From NCBI GenBank assembly GCA_947683625.1, contig CANTUR010000894.1:124001-188000 (forward strand): a DNA stretch of 64,000 bases, read 5' to 3'. Positions within the stretch are counted from its first letter, which is position 1. Each line of letters begins with the position of its first letter. Both the position numbers and the translations under genes were made by a program. A model generated the notes under the pieces. The model was not told where the DNA came from. It did not search any database and was given only the letters and a program-made list of their open reading frames with translations. Positions 22,628-34,464 of the stretch are shown piece after piece. Source of the DNA: Mallotus nudiflorus (Eukaryota; Streptophyta; Magnoliopsida; Malpighiales; Euphorbiaceae).

Positions 22628-23696
22628 TAATAAAAATTATGATTTTATTTTAATAATATATTTTTAAAATATTTTTATATTTATAATGAATAAAAATTTA
22701 TATATTATATATTCTATATCAAATTATTAATCCATAACATTACGAATTAGCTCATAATTTTTTGTTCAACCTTATTCACGAGTTTCACAAGTCAAGTTTT
22801 GGCTCGTTTATTAAACAAACTTTAATATACAAATTAAAATAAATTTTTATTGAATCAAACGTTAATTAGTTTGCAAGCGACTCAACTCAAGCCTTTAATG
22901 ATAGAAAAAAATTGACTTGATAAGGGTTTTTTGAACATTACTTAATAAGGGCTTAAACATGAAATCTCACGCCATGAAATGTTCCATATTCCCTTATTGT
23001 GATCTTCTGGCTATAGACTTTGAGCTATATGTGCTGCTTTTCCATGAATTTATACCGCTACATTTATAACTGTGGAACTTGCAATGCCTATTCTGTGCTT
23101 TTCCTAAATGTCCATATGGACTTGATTATATCAGCACAAGTTTCTTTTGTCGAAATAACAGATATAACGATTGTAAAAGGTGGCAGCATTGAAAGTGCCA
23201 CAATTTTTTGTAATGTGTTCAGAAAGTTCCAAAAGGGTATATTGGATTATCCAAAGTACTTATCTTGATGACAATGTTGCTTGTATTATTCCTATGATCA
23301 ACTTCAAACTGTTATCAGTTCTGATCCATTTGTCAGTATCAGACATCAACCTGGATGCATTCTCAGGATTAATTGTAATTATGTTTGATTGTGGAATGAT
23401 GCTTAATATGCTTTCAGGGTAATGTTAAAATATGTTGAAGATAACAATGTATTGAACATTCAGATTACATAGGATTTATCTATGATGAGTCAGGAGAAAT
23501 CTTTGTAAAATCCTCATGTTATTGAAAAAAAAAAAAGAACAAAATATGTCTTGCTGTAGCGTGATTCCTTACCTATGATTCACAAACTTTGACAGAAATT
23601 AGGAAAAAAAAAACCCACTTCTGATTAGTTATCTGAATTGATTGCATTAGATCAAGTTTCTGATGATCGAATAAAGAATCTCTGAAGGCTACAAAA
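22628..23696. other. Upstream region of the receptor-like pseudokinase gene
   Basis: The first part is AT-rich repeat-like DNA. From about 22980 base composition is more balanced and open frames exist, which may be leader exons or transcript, but no protein family is recognisable. No clear TATA box was picked. Confidence 0.4.
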
Positions 23697-25622
23697 ATGG
23701 GAAGCAGGAGTTTCAATCTTTTCTTGAATACAGTATTTTTTCTGATAACATCATGTCTGGGAGGTGAATTATCTGAAACTGAAGCTTTCTTAAAGTTCAT
23801 TAGAGCTGTTGATCCTGAAAATATGCTAGTAATAAGCTCAAATGAACCGGTGCCAAATCCTTGCTCAAGTAAGTGGAAAGGTGTCAAGTGCAACTTGGAG
23901 GCTGCCAGTATAACAGAAATCAGGCTTGAAAAGTTGAATCTTAGTGGGATAATTGATGCAGACCACCTCTGCCAGCTCCAAGAACTTCAGGTTCTGAGCT
24001 TAGCAAAGAATCTCATCCGTGGAAATGTTCCTGACTCAATATCTAACTGCAGAAGGCTCACCTATTTCAACCTAAGCAGTAATCTTTTGAGTGGGAGAGT
24101 GACTGTGGCTCTAACCAAGTTGAAACGTCTCAGGACCTTGGATATATCTGACAATCATTTTTCAGGTTCTATCCTTCTTTCTGAATTGAAATTAGAGCAT
24201 TCTGAAAACTACTCCTTAAAACAAACTGCAATTCGGGTATATAATCTTCGGAAATTATTAAATTTTGTGGATTCAGCGGCAGTGAATGCTAGCAACAGTA
24301 ACACGGCCGATGATTCTTCGCAGCCTCCAACAAATAGTGAGCCCAGTTCTGACAAGAAAGAGGGGCACAAGCAAGTCGTACATTTGTTGCCATTTATTTT
24401 TGGAATTGCAGCTATTATCGGGTTCTTAATAGTCATTTATTCTGTAATTGCAAAGGTTACTAAAGCAGGCAAAGAAAAGGAACTCCTAAAATCTTTGGCA
24501 CATTCTCCTCGGACTAACCCGCCACCGTTGTCTAAAGAAGAAGATAAGCTCGATGAAGGACGGACAGAGCTCATGTTCTTTGTCGAAGAGCAGGAGACAT
24601 TCCAATTGGATGACCTCTTTGAAGCCACAGCTGACTTACAGAGCCATACCCTTCACAGCAGCCTTTACAAGGTGAAACTTAAGAACAATGTTGCTTATGC
24701 TGTTAAAAGATTGAAGAAACTGCAGGTATCTTTCGAGGAGTTTGGACGAACGATGAGGTATATAGGGAGCTTGAAGCATCCGAACATTCTACCTCTGGTT
24801 GCATACAATTCTACAAGTGAAGAAAAGCTCCTGATATACAAGTATCAAAGCAACGGAAGCCTGTTAAATCTTTTAGAACGTAACAAGCTTGGCTAGCGTC
24901 TAACATTAGTCCCATTTTTTATAATCTTCATATCTATAACTAAACTCGTTCTTTGTTCACAATCTGCAGGCCACATTGATGGCAAGAAAATATTTCCATG
25001 GAAACATAGGCTATCTATAACATGTGGGACTGCAAGAGGCCTGGACTTTATTTATCAGAATTTTCATAACAATAAGACCATTCCACATGGAAACCTGAAG
25101 TCTTCAAACATTCTGTTGGATGAAAATGGGGAGCCTCTAATTAGCGAATACGGGTTTACAAGATTCCTACACTCCAGGAAGCCTTCTAACTTGTATATCA
25201 CAAATGGGTACTCAGCACCTGAAGAGGTTCTATCAGAACAGGGAGATGTCTTTAGCTTTGGAATAATTCTACTTGAGCTACTGACAGGAAAAACAGTAGA
25301 GAAGAGCGGGATTGATCTTCCGAAATGGGTGAGATCCATGGTAAGAGAAGAATGGACAGGAGAAGTGTTTGATAAGGAAGTTAACAATGCCGCAAGAGAG
25401 TATGCATTTCCATTGCTGAATATTGCTCTCAAGTGTGTGTCAAATTCACCTGAAGATAGGCCAACAATGGCAGAAATCATGGAGAAGATAGAAGAAATAA
25501 CAAATGTACACGATGATGTTTCTATTTCATCCATGGCTTCAATAGAATCCAGCCCACAAGATACATGTTTACTTCACACTGTCATACCCGAAACCTGGGA
25601 CACTCCAGGCTCATGTCACTAA
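23697..25622 (+). CDS. LRR receptor-like kinase with a degenerate (inactive) kinase domain
   Basis: Exons 23697-24879 and 24970-25622, joined across a 90-bp GT-AG intron, give 611 residues. The order is a signal peptide (about 1-23), a cysteine-flanked LRR N-cap (SSKWKGVKC), about three LRRs (70-165), a Ser-rich linker, one membrane helix (about 229-252) and a kinase-like domain (about 310-590). The kinase lacks key residues. The glycine loop region reads LHSSLYKVKL; HRD is replaced by HGN (434-436), so there is no catalytic Asp; DFG is replaced by EYG (454-456). The beta-3 Lys (about 337) and APE remain. This pattern fits the LRR-III 'probable inactive receptor kinase' group, which signals at the plasma membrane by binding rather than phosphorylation. 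Ligand and partners are unknown. Confidence 0.85.
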
Positions 25623-26159
25623 TGTATGCTTAGCTCTTTCTTTGATGTAGTTTTGTTTTTTGTTTTTTTTTCTTAATGTTGTTTTTTCATGATCAAGAAG
25701 ACCTTGAGTGGTAGATTCGAATAATAAACTACGAACTTTGTGTAAGCCGTTGAGCAAAGGCAGGGAAGCCTATGTGTATATCTGGTAGAGTGACCTAAAA
25801 TTATGCTTTTGCTAAACTGAAAATTCTGATATCTGTCTGTCTAATCGCCTAATATGGAAATTCCTCCTACTACACACACTAAATACACAATCTATCCTTT
25901 TTTTTTTTTTCGTAAACCACTGATATCAGGAATACATTGAACTTTAAATTAAATAATCTAATTCCACAGTAGAGTATGAAAAATGATAAAAATCTTCTAA
26001 TAACTAATTTGATAAGACTGTGACCATATTTAATTCACAGAATAAATTAGGAATATAATAGTTATTCCATAAAAATTAGTTATTATTTACTTTAATTCAA
26101 ATTTTATTATGGAATATCAATTCTATAGTTTAGTAATTCTGTAATTTTGAAGAATAGTC
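25623..26159. other. 3' region of the pseudokinase gene
   Basis: Probable 3' UTR in the first 250 bp, then AT-rich DNA. No gene seen. Confidence 0.5.
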
Positions 26160-26167
26160 ATTGTACC

Positions 26168-26654
26168 TATGAGTGTAACCAAGTCAACCTAATTCACAAG
26201 CTATTCGGAATCGACTAAAAAAATTTGAAATCGACTCAATTATTATCGAGTTGAGCTCAAATTCGAGCTACTTGAATAGACTATTGTGTCGAGTTCGAGC
26301 TATTAAATATGTGACTCGATAAACTCATGAAATTAATCGAGCCTATCGAACTCGAGTCAAGTTTGATATATTTACTATTTTACCATTTATTTTAATATAA
26401 TTATAAAAATTTCTTTGCTAATTGAATCGAGTTCAGTCGAGTTTGAATATCTTAAAATATATAATTTTAAAATTTTAAATAATTTATTTAATTAATCAAA
26501 TCGAGTTTAAGTATATAAATTATTTAATCGAGTTGACTTTGAGTATAAAAAAAAAAGAGATCGATTGAGTTCGAGTTAAACTCAAGTTTCGAGTTTGAAA
26601 GTCGAGCTTGAGTTTGGTAGTATGTCAACTCAAATCAGTTTGATTACACCCCTA
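26168..26654. mobile_element. hAT-like MITE
   Basis: The termini TATGAGTGTAACCAA and the reverse complement of the right end, TAGGGGTGTAATCAA, match at 12 of 15 positions. The flanking 8-mers ATTGTACC (26160-26167) and TTTGTGCC (26655-26662) match at six of eight. The body is full of TCGAG/GAGCT runs. At 487 bp with no ORF it is a non-autonomous element. Confidence 0.6.
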
Positions 26655-26662
26655 TTTGTGCC

Positions 26663-28093
26663 CAAAACTAAAGAATATGTATTCTTTATCTTTTGGAATA
26701 AACCATTTCTACTTTTACCATCTTTATGTTTAAACTTTCTTTATGGTCACTTTTTTTTTTTTTTTAAATAATTTAATTTAACTCAACTATAAATTATATG
26801 AAATTTATTTATTTTATAAATTTATATTTTTATGATTAAAAAATTTTAAAATATTATTTATTTATCCTGCATTTATGTTATTTTAGAGAAATAAAATATA
26901 CATGCTATTTTTTTTTATATATTATATGTTTAATTTTTTTTTTTTATGTAAAACATGTTAAAATTGTATGACTACTTAATTTTGATACTAATAATGAAAT
27001 TCATTAATAAGTACATCAATATCATTTATGTTTAAATTTACTTATTTCTTATAGCAATGCTTATGAACCAAAGCATGGAATAGGAATAGAATAGTAATTT
27101 TAGGTCATAAATCAAAGTATATAATAATAATTATTTAAGAACATTTATTTTAGAAATACCTATTTTATTCTTTAAAAATTACAATTTTATTTTTCATTTA
27201 TTTTATTTCATGAACCAAACATGGCCTACAATATAGAAATATTACAAAAAAATATATCTTTATTACAAATATTCTGTTGGTATACTGTAGCAGTATAATA
27301 AAATTGCACTAATGTTTAAATGTTTTTTAGATGAAAATCACAATAGGGATCAACCTTTCTTTTTAAATATACGACGATAGAAATCAAATTTTACATCCTA
27401 TAATACCCTTATAAATAAGTTACCACTTGACTATTCTCTCATTTGATCACTAATGTTTAAATGTTGATATATAGCATTGCATTAGTAAATAAATAATACA
27501 AGTATTTAGTCCCATGAATAGTTCAAATGACAAAAGGTGTGGACAGCCAGTTGAGGAGACTTGAGATCGAATCCCCTACTCCTATCTCCTCCTCGTATGA
27601 TGTTGGGATTTAACCACTTTATCTATCACACAAAAAAACAAAATAATATGAATATTTACATTGTAATGTATGAAAAACATTTGACAAACATTTTAATTAT
27701 AAAATTAATTTTTTAAATAATTTTATCTTCAAATTTGCAACAATGATAGTATCATTTGGCATTATTTTCTAGATCATTTAGTAACTAACTAAAAAAATTG
27801 GCCATAAATAAACTTTATTAATAATTCAATCGGAAATTTATGATCAATTATGAAGAAGAGTTTTTGTATAGATCATTTGAAATCAATAAATACACATCTC
27901 AACACCTACAATGTATTTTATTAATTAATCGATTTTAATTGGATTTAAACTCAAAATCTTATAATTTTAAAATAATTTCACTACTAATAAGTTGAAGCTA
28001 ATTGGCACTAAATATATTGGTCAAAGTTTAGAATTTGAGAATAAATTATTACCAAGTGACTAACTATCTCAAAATCTAAATGTATTTATCCAT
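26663..28093. other. AT-rich intergenic DNA
   Basis: No gene. Around 27505-27645 there is a possible decayed SINE: GAGATCGAATCCCC as a B-box-like site and an A-rich tail after CACAC. Confidence 0.4.
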
Positions 28094-29305
28094 GGGAAAA
28101 CCGACATAGAGACTTCTAAATTTTTCACATTTTTAACTTTAAATCTCTCAAATTTTATTTTATATATTTATATTCTCATATTTCACAGTTAAAAATTTTA
28201 AACTATTCTATCAATTTTTTAACATAAAATATTTTTTTTGATCCCTAAAATTTTATAATTTTAATACTAATACCATTTTTTAGTTTTTTTAATAGTTATA
28301 TCACTTTTAAAATTTTTCACTGTTAAAATATAAATTTGCTTATTTAGTTTTTAATTTTTAAATCAAAATTATAAATATAAGTTTTTATATAAAATAATTT
28401 TTCATAGTTTAAATTAAACATATAAATTTGTATATACATATTTAAATAATTTTAAATTTTAAAAATAAATAAACAAGTTAAAATTAAGATATTTGAGATA
28501 CTTTTTTTTTCATCATTTGCAATATTCAAGTGGATTTTGAAAGCATTTGAATAGGTAAATAAATTCATGTGTTAACAATGGTGATACGTTTTTCCAAGCA
28601 AATTAAACTTTTTGTAATTGTTACCTTAAACTTTTTCAAGCAACTCAATTTTTTTTTTTTTGCTGTTACCTTAATCTTCATTTTTAAATATGCTTTTTAT
28701 GTACGTTGAAAAATGATGCTTACTAAAAATTTATATTATAAAAAATTATTCACGATAATTTAATTACAAGTTTTTACAACAAATAAAGCCCAAAAGTTAT
28801 TAAAAAATAAATTTTAAAAAATTATAAAATATATTTTTATCATAATGTCTTTTAATTTTAGTATTCTTTATCATTATGACATTTTGTTCTAAAAAATATA
28901 AATTGTATTGAAAATAAAACTTGTATAATCCAAAATATTGTGAAAAATAGTAATATTATTATAATCTTTTATATATCTTAGCATTAACTTGTTAGTTTAT
29001 TTTTAAAATTTAAAATTATTTAAATATGTAATAAATTTACATATTTAATTTAAGATATTAAATTAAAATAAATAAATTTATTTTTTATTGGTGAAAATAT
29101 TTAAATGTGATATAAGTCTTAAATAAAAAGTAAAAATGGTATGGGTTTCAAGGACTAAAAGAAAACAATTTGTTTTAAAAATTTGACAAAATAATTTAAA
29201 ATTTTCAATTTACAAAGTATGAGGGTTTAAATATACAAAATAAAACTTGAGGGATTCAAAATTAAAAATGTGAAAAATTTAAGAATCTGAATGTAGATTT
29301 TGCCC
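28094..29305. mobile_element. Long-inverted-repeat element, MULE-like, non-autonomous
   Basis: About 28094-28500 is the imperfect reverse complement of about 28978-29305. Both arms share TTCTTAAATTTTTCACATTT-like and ATTTAAATAATTTTAAATTT-like blocks across their whole length. Outer ends read GGGAAAA and, reversed, GGGCAAAA. Flanking 9-mers TTATCCATG and TTATCTAAA are partly alike. Arms of nearly 400 bp around a 480-bp AT-rich core with no ORF suggest a Mutator-like element without transposase. Because the arms are AT-rich, the limits are approximate. Confidence 0.6.
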
Positions 29306-32300
29306 TTATCTAAACAAATCTTAAAACAAAAAGGGAAATAGGGGGGGCAAGTCTTTGTCTAGCATAGCTCAACCTTTTGAGTTAGATAACTAGGTTAAAA
29401 GTTCTACTATCACAAAACAAAAATATCTATAGAGTTGGCCCTTTGATGAACTTTTTATATCTTTCTCACCCTCAAGAATCACACTATACTACATCATAAT
29501 GAATTTTAATATGATAGAGTATCTGTATTGCATTATAAGTGATTGGAATTTAAATTTTTGAGATTTTCATCTTTTTTAAGATATAGGAAATAATTAATGG
29601 TTTTTTTTTTTTCTACATTGCAACTAAAAAGTGTACAAGGATATTTATAGATATAGTGTGACCCTTCAACAAGCCAAAAACTTCTTCTTATGTTGTTGCT
29701 TACAAATTCTTCAGCTACCAACCAGGCCAGGGATACCCTTCTGTACACCAACTTACATAAAAATACAGAATAGAAATGGTAGACAAGAAACCATGCCTAC
29801 CCAACTACACTTTAATTAGAAGCCAAAAGATTATATAGTAAGTGGGTTCCCTTCATCTATTTGATCTTGACTAATAAACTCAATGTTTGGGACATATCTT
29901 AGGTCTAATTAGGCTGTGATTTAGTCACTTATAAATGTTGCCAATTTTATCAATGTCAATATTTACCAATTGTGATAGAAGTTGATTTATGGTATTTAAT
30001 GCTTTTTATCTCTCAATATTTAATAATTATTTTGAAATTTAAATATAATAAATTTTATATGGGCGCAAAATTTTCTCTTGTGTTTGTGTCTGATTTAATA
30101 CATATAAATTTTGAATTTAAAATTTTATTTAAGAAAATTTAAATTTAAATTTAAATTTTTTATTATTTGAACCAATAAAAATAATAAAGTTATATGATAG
30201 TTCAGGACTATCAACTGACCATATTTATTTGAAAAATCAAACCAATGATAGTTGAACAACTAATCAAAATAAAAGAATTTAAAAATTTTTAAAAAATGGA
30301 TTAATTAATAAAATTATATTTTATATTTTATAATTTATTTATTTATTTATTATTTCTTAATTATTTTAATATAATTAATTTAGCCTCTCAAATAAGTGAT
30401 GATTAACTTCTCCAAAAATAGATACTATTTAAATCTTCTTAAATGCACTTACCATCACTTTTTTTTTTTAGAAAGAAACTTACCATCACTTTTAGATTGT
30501 AACACTTGCGCCCATTTACATCATGCTTAATTAGTAATCATGCATCTGTGTAAAATCTATTGAGGTATACCATATCTACCATTGTGATTCATTAAATGTC
30601 TCAAAGGGATGTATTAATTGGTCAACTTGTTATTTTATGGAAAAATACATTTTTTACAATATGTACACATTGACAAACTAAATGATATTTCAACTATAAA
30701 TTCAGTCTGGTGGTAAATACAAATAGCACAGAAAAATTATAAATCATATTATGCTAAAGAAAAAACAGAAATGCATGTACAGCACAATTTATTTTTTGGT
30801 TATTATGTCTGCTATGCAACATATTGCTTTGATAAAGCAATACATGTAATTATGCATTTTTTTTTAATTTTATTTTACATGTTTTATATGATACAATAAC
30901 CCTTTTTTTAATATTATATATGAGAAATTGAAAAAAGGAAAGTGCGGATTCAATTTTAGATCATCCACTATATCTATATCTATTGAAAGTTTAACCATTA
31001 AGTCAAGACCTCATAGGCATAAACAAACCTTTTGTTTGTAGCTCATTGTTCACATAATGTCACTTTCAATCAGTTTACAAATTATAATTCCTAAGAAAGA
31101 AAAAAACATAAATTGAGCTGTAAATGATCCTTTGCACCTAACTTCCTCTATTTTTTTATTAAGTTCTTCCATCTCAATTCCATTGATATTTTTCTGTTCG
31201 AAAATCTAAAGTCTTACCTACTAAAATTTTCCATCTGCATAGTATATATTCATGCCTAAGCTTCTCAAATATGCTCAATTTTGTCATTCTTTTTTGTCTA
31301 ACAAAATACAATCCACAACAAAATATTTATTTATTTATTTATTTTCTCTCATCTTTCTTTGTTTATGCCTAATTTAGTGTTTTTTAGTGCCTTACTCTTA
31401 TCTATTAACTTATTGTGTTTTAAATGTGGTAATTTTCATTTCTACTTCAAACAAAAATATAGTAAACAAGTTTTGGTCAATAACAGAGTTTAGGTATGCA
31501 TGGTTGGTTGACTAATCCTATTTTAGATCATTAAAACAAACCAAAACTTAAAAAATATCACTCTATAGAACAAAAAATATGAATATTCATATGTGGATAG
31601 TAGTATTCGAACTTCGATCCCTTCTTATTTTTCCTTTTTATATTAGAAAGCTAAACCACTTCCGCTAACTAAAAAACTCAAAGGGTAATTTTTAATGCAG
31701 CAATAAATTTTTTATTTTTTTTCCAAAAACATAGCAATTATAGGCAAGAGTTGCAAGTGAAATTTAATTAATTTGACATTTAGAACATCAACATTTATGG
31801 ATAAAAAAGTTTGCCTCTAAATTTGTTACACCAAGACCCATTTATTAGTTTTTGGTTTTTGAATGAGTTACCAAGCCCCACAAAGGCACAAACCTAATTC
31901 TTAATTTTGGTGTTTATTAATATTTTATGGTGAATTAAAAAAAAGATTAAATATATATTTGCCCATCCAAATTTTTGCTAAGACCTAATTTTTCATTTTA
32001 GCATATCTCCTATTTAAATTTATAATTTTTATTTTTTTAAATATCTTTTTTTAGTCTTTCAACATTTATATGGAATATTTTTTAGAAAATAATTTTAAAA
32101 ATGAAAAATTTTAAGCTAAAGTATTTGATAAAACAAAAATGTTTTATAAAGTATTAAATATATATTCAGCCAAAAAATATTAATGATATTTGTTGTGCAT
32201 ATTCCTATAAGGAGTATGTAAATTCAACTTTTTTTTTTTTTTTGAAATATTAGTGTTCAAAAGTTATGAGATTTTTATTAATTTGATTCAATTTGGATAA

Positions 32301-33799
32301 AATTATAAAGACAATAAAAAAATTTGAATGACTAATTTAATTTAATTATATATATTACGACTTGAACCGACATATATACTAATTCAACTAATTAGTCCTC
32401 ACAAAATGCAATAATGCATTTCGGTTAAATTATTATAGTTTTAAAACCATATATGGTTGTTAGCTCAATGTAAACATATATACAACTTCTATCTCCATTT
32501 AGTGGAGCAATTGATAGAAATAGATGTAAAATACAGGGAATATGCACATGCAAGACTTGACAATAACAACCTTCTACTGCCATAAATTCAATTACTTTCA
32601 CAAATATTATTGGATTTTGAAATGTGTTTTTATTTATTTTTATTAGTTCATTTAATTGTTTTTCTCTTTATTATCATCAACGATTTGACCAATAAAATTT
32701 GTCCCTCAAAGAAAAACATTTTGAGAGTGTTTAATCATTTATAGAATTTCAATAAAAAAATTATGAAAATTTAGCCTTCTCTTTTATTTATTTAAAATTT
32801 ATCTCCTTTTTTTTTTTTTTTGAAAACATTTCAATTGGGATTTTTTTAGGTTTTGCCAAAGAAAAATCAACACCAACAGTGGTTTTTGCTTTATAACAAG
32901 CCACAATGTGTCTTCTTTAATAATGAAAACTTTAAATAAAATACATACTAAAATAATATTTTTATAATATCAAATTATTATATATATACACTAAATAATA
33001 ATAATACATTAATTATAGAATTTGAATGTTATTTTAGCAAGTAAGGAATAGTATCTTCGATGATCAAATCATCAACTGACAACATGATTTGATTTTTTAC
33101 AATATTTAAAGCATAAAAAAATGGACAAAAAATTCAAGTTGGGGTTTATCTATCACTATTTTAATTTTTTTTATGAGAATTTAAAATACTTTTTATTATA
33201 TAAGCCAATAATAAACAAAATTAAACATTAAATCACCAATAAATTTTCAAAAGAAACGCATCATATTAAAATCCTATCATTCATCCAGGCAAAATTTGTA
33301 TATATTGAAAATTGATATATAACAAAAATATTAAATTATAAACCATAATTATTATTAATTTATATTAAAAATTAATGAAGGAAAAAAATAATAGTTATTA
33401 TACATATTAAAATAATTATAAAAAATTATCCATCTATTTATAAATTTAATTAGGAAAAATATCTTTTTATTATATATTATTTGAATGAATAAAAATGTAT
33501 TTAAAAATTGAACAATTCAAAAAGAAAAGATCGTTATCTCTTCTGCCATGACTCTTTAGGCTCCTCCAAATTTATTCTTACACCTGAAGATTGCAATTTT
33601 TTTCTTTTTCTTTTTTATTCATATATTCTTTCCCTCAAATATTTTTGATTTTGTAAAAAAAAAAAAAAAATTAACTAAGAGGAGTGGAATAACCAAATAT
33701 ACATAAACAAAGGCTCTCTAATATGGACACAACAAGAAAATAAATAAAATAAATATAAATATAAATATAAAAAAAGGAAAGAAAGAAAGAAAGAGAAAG
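29306..33799. other. AT-rich intergenic DNA
   Basis: No gene supported. It includes short TTTA and poly-A/T runs, and a GAAA run at about 33775-33795 just before the hnRNP leader. A more balanced stretch at 29620-29830 is open on both strands but has no recognisable protein. Confidence 0.5.
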
Positions 33800-34464
33800 C
33801 ATGAGCACCACCTCCTTCACCTCCACCTCTGTTTCCATTTCTATAATTCATCATCTTCTTCTCCTTAGATCTTAGTTTCTCTCAATTTCCAATCTTTCCC
33901 TGCTTTCCAAAATGGTAAAAGTTTCAATCTTTATTGCTTTTGTTTTCTTGATCTTTGTTGAACATTTTCCTGCTCTTTGATCTGCATCAATTATGCGTTT
34001 AAATTTTGATTCTTTTAATCATCAGGATTCTTGGGTTGAGTTCTGATTGGTGCTGCAAGCATCAGATGATCCAGGATTGGATTTAACTTGCACCTCCCAC
34101 TTCTTTTTTTTTTTTTTTATTGGGCACCAGTCAGATTCTATCTGTTTTTATCATCTAAGGTATGACGATTATTGTTGTTTCTCATAATCTGATTTTTTTT
34201 CTTTTAATTTAGCGTTGCAAGTCTTAGATTTTTGCTTTCTTTTGTAGCAATCAAGTAACTACTCATTAGCAATATGAATTTTCTTTTTTTCTTAATATCG
34301 GTTTTATGCTAAGCAACCTGGATATGTTTGCTGGCCTGATGCTTAAGTTCTTGATTGAATTGTCAATTTTGTTGAACTGGGTGTTATGTTTTGAAGTTGT
34401 TTTCTGTATTTGATTCATTCTTGATGGTGCAATTTGCTGTGTAATGGGTGATTGTAGAATAAAG
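33800..34464 (+). promoter_or_regulatory. 5' leader and intron of the hnRNP gene
   Basis: A CT-rich leader ends near AAAATG|GTAAAAG (33909-33920), a plausible donor. TTGTAG just before AATAAAGATGG (34453-34464) is a plausible acceptor. The ATG at 34444 would then lie in the intron, so the start at 34465 is preferred. Confidence 0.5.

Noticed and set aside
23020..23422. Open frames before the pseudokinase gene
   Set aside because: No recognisable protein and overlapping frames; could be leader sequence.
29620..29830. Possible small gene or microRNA precursor
   Set aside because: Open on both strands but no family match, and no strong hairpin seen.
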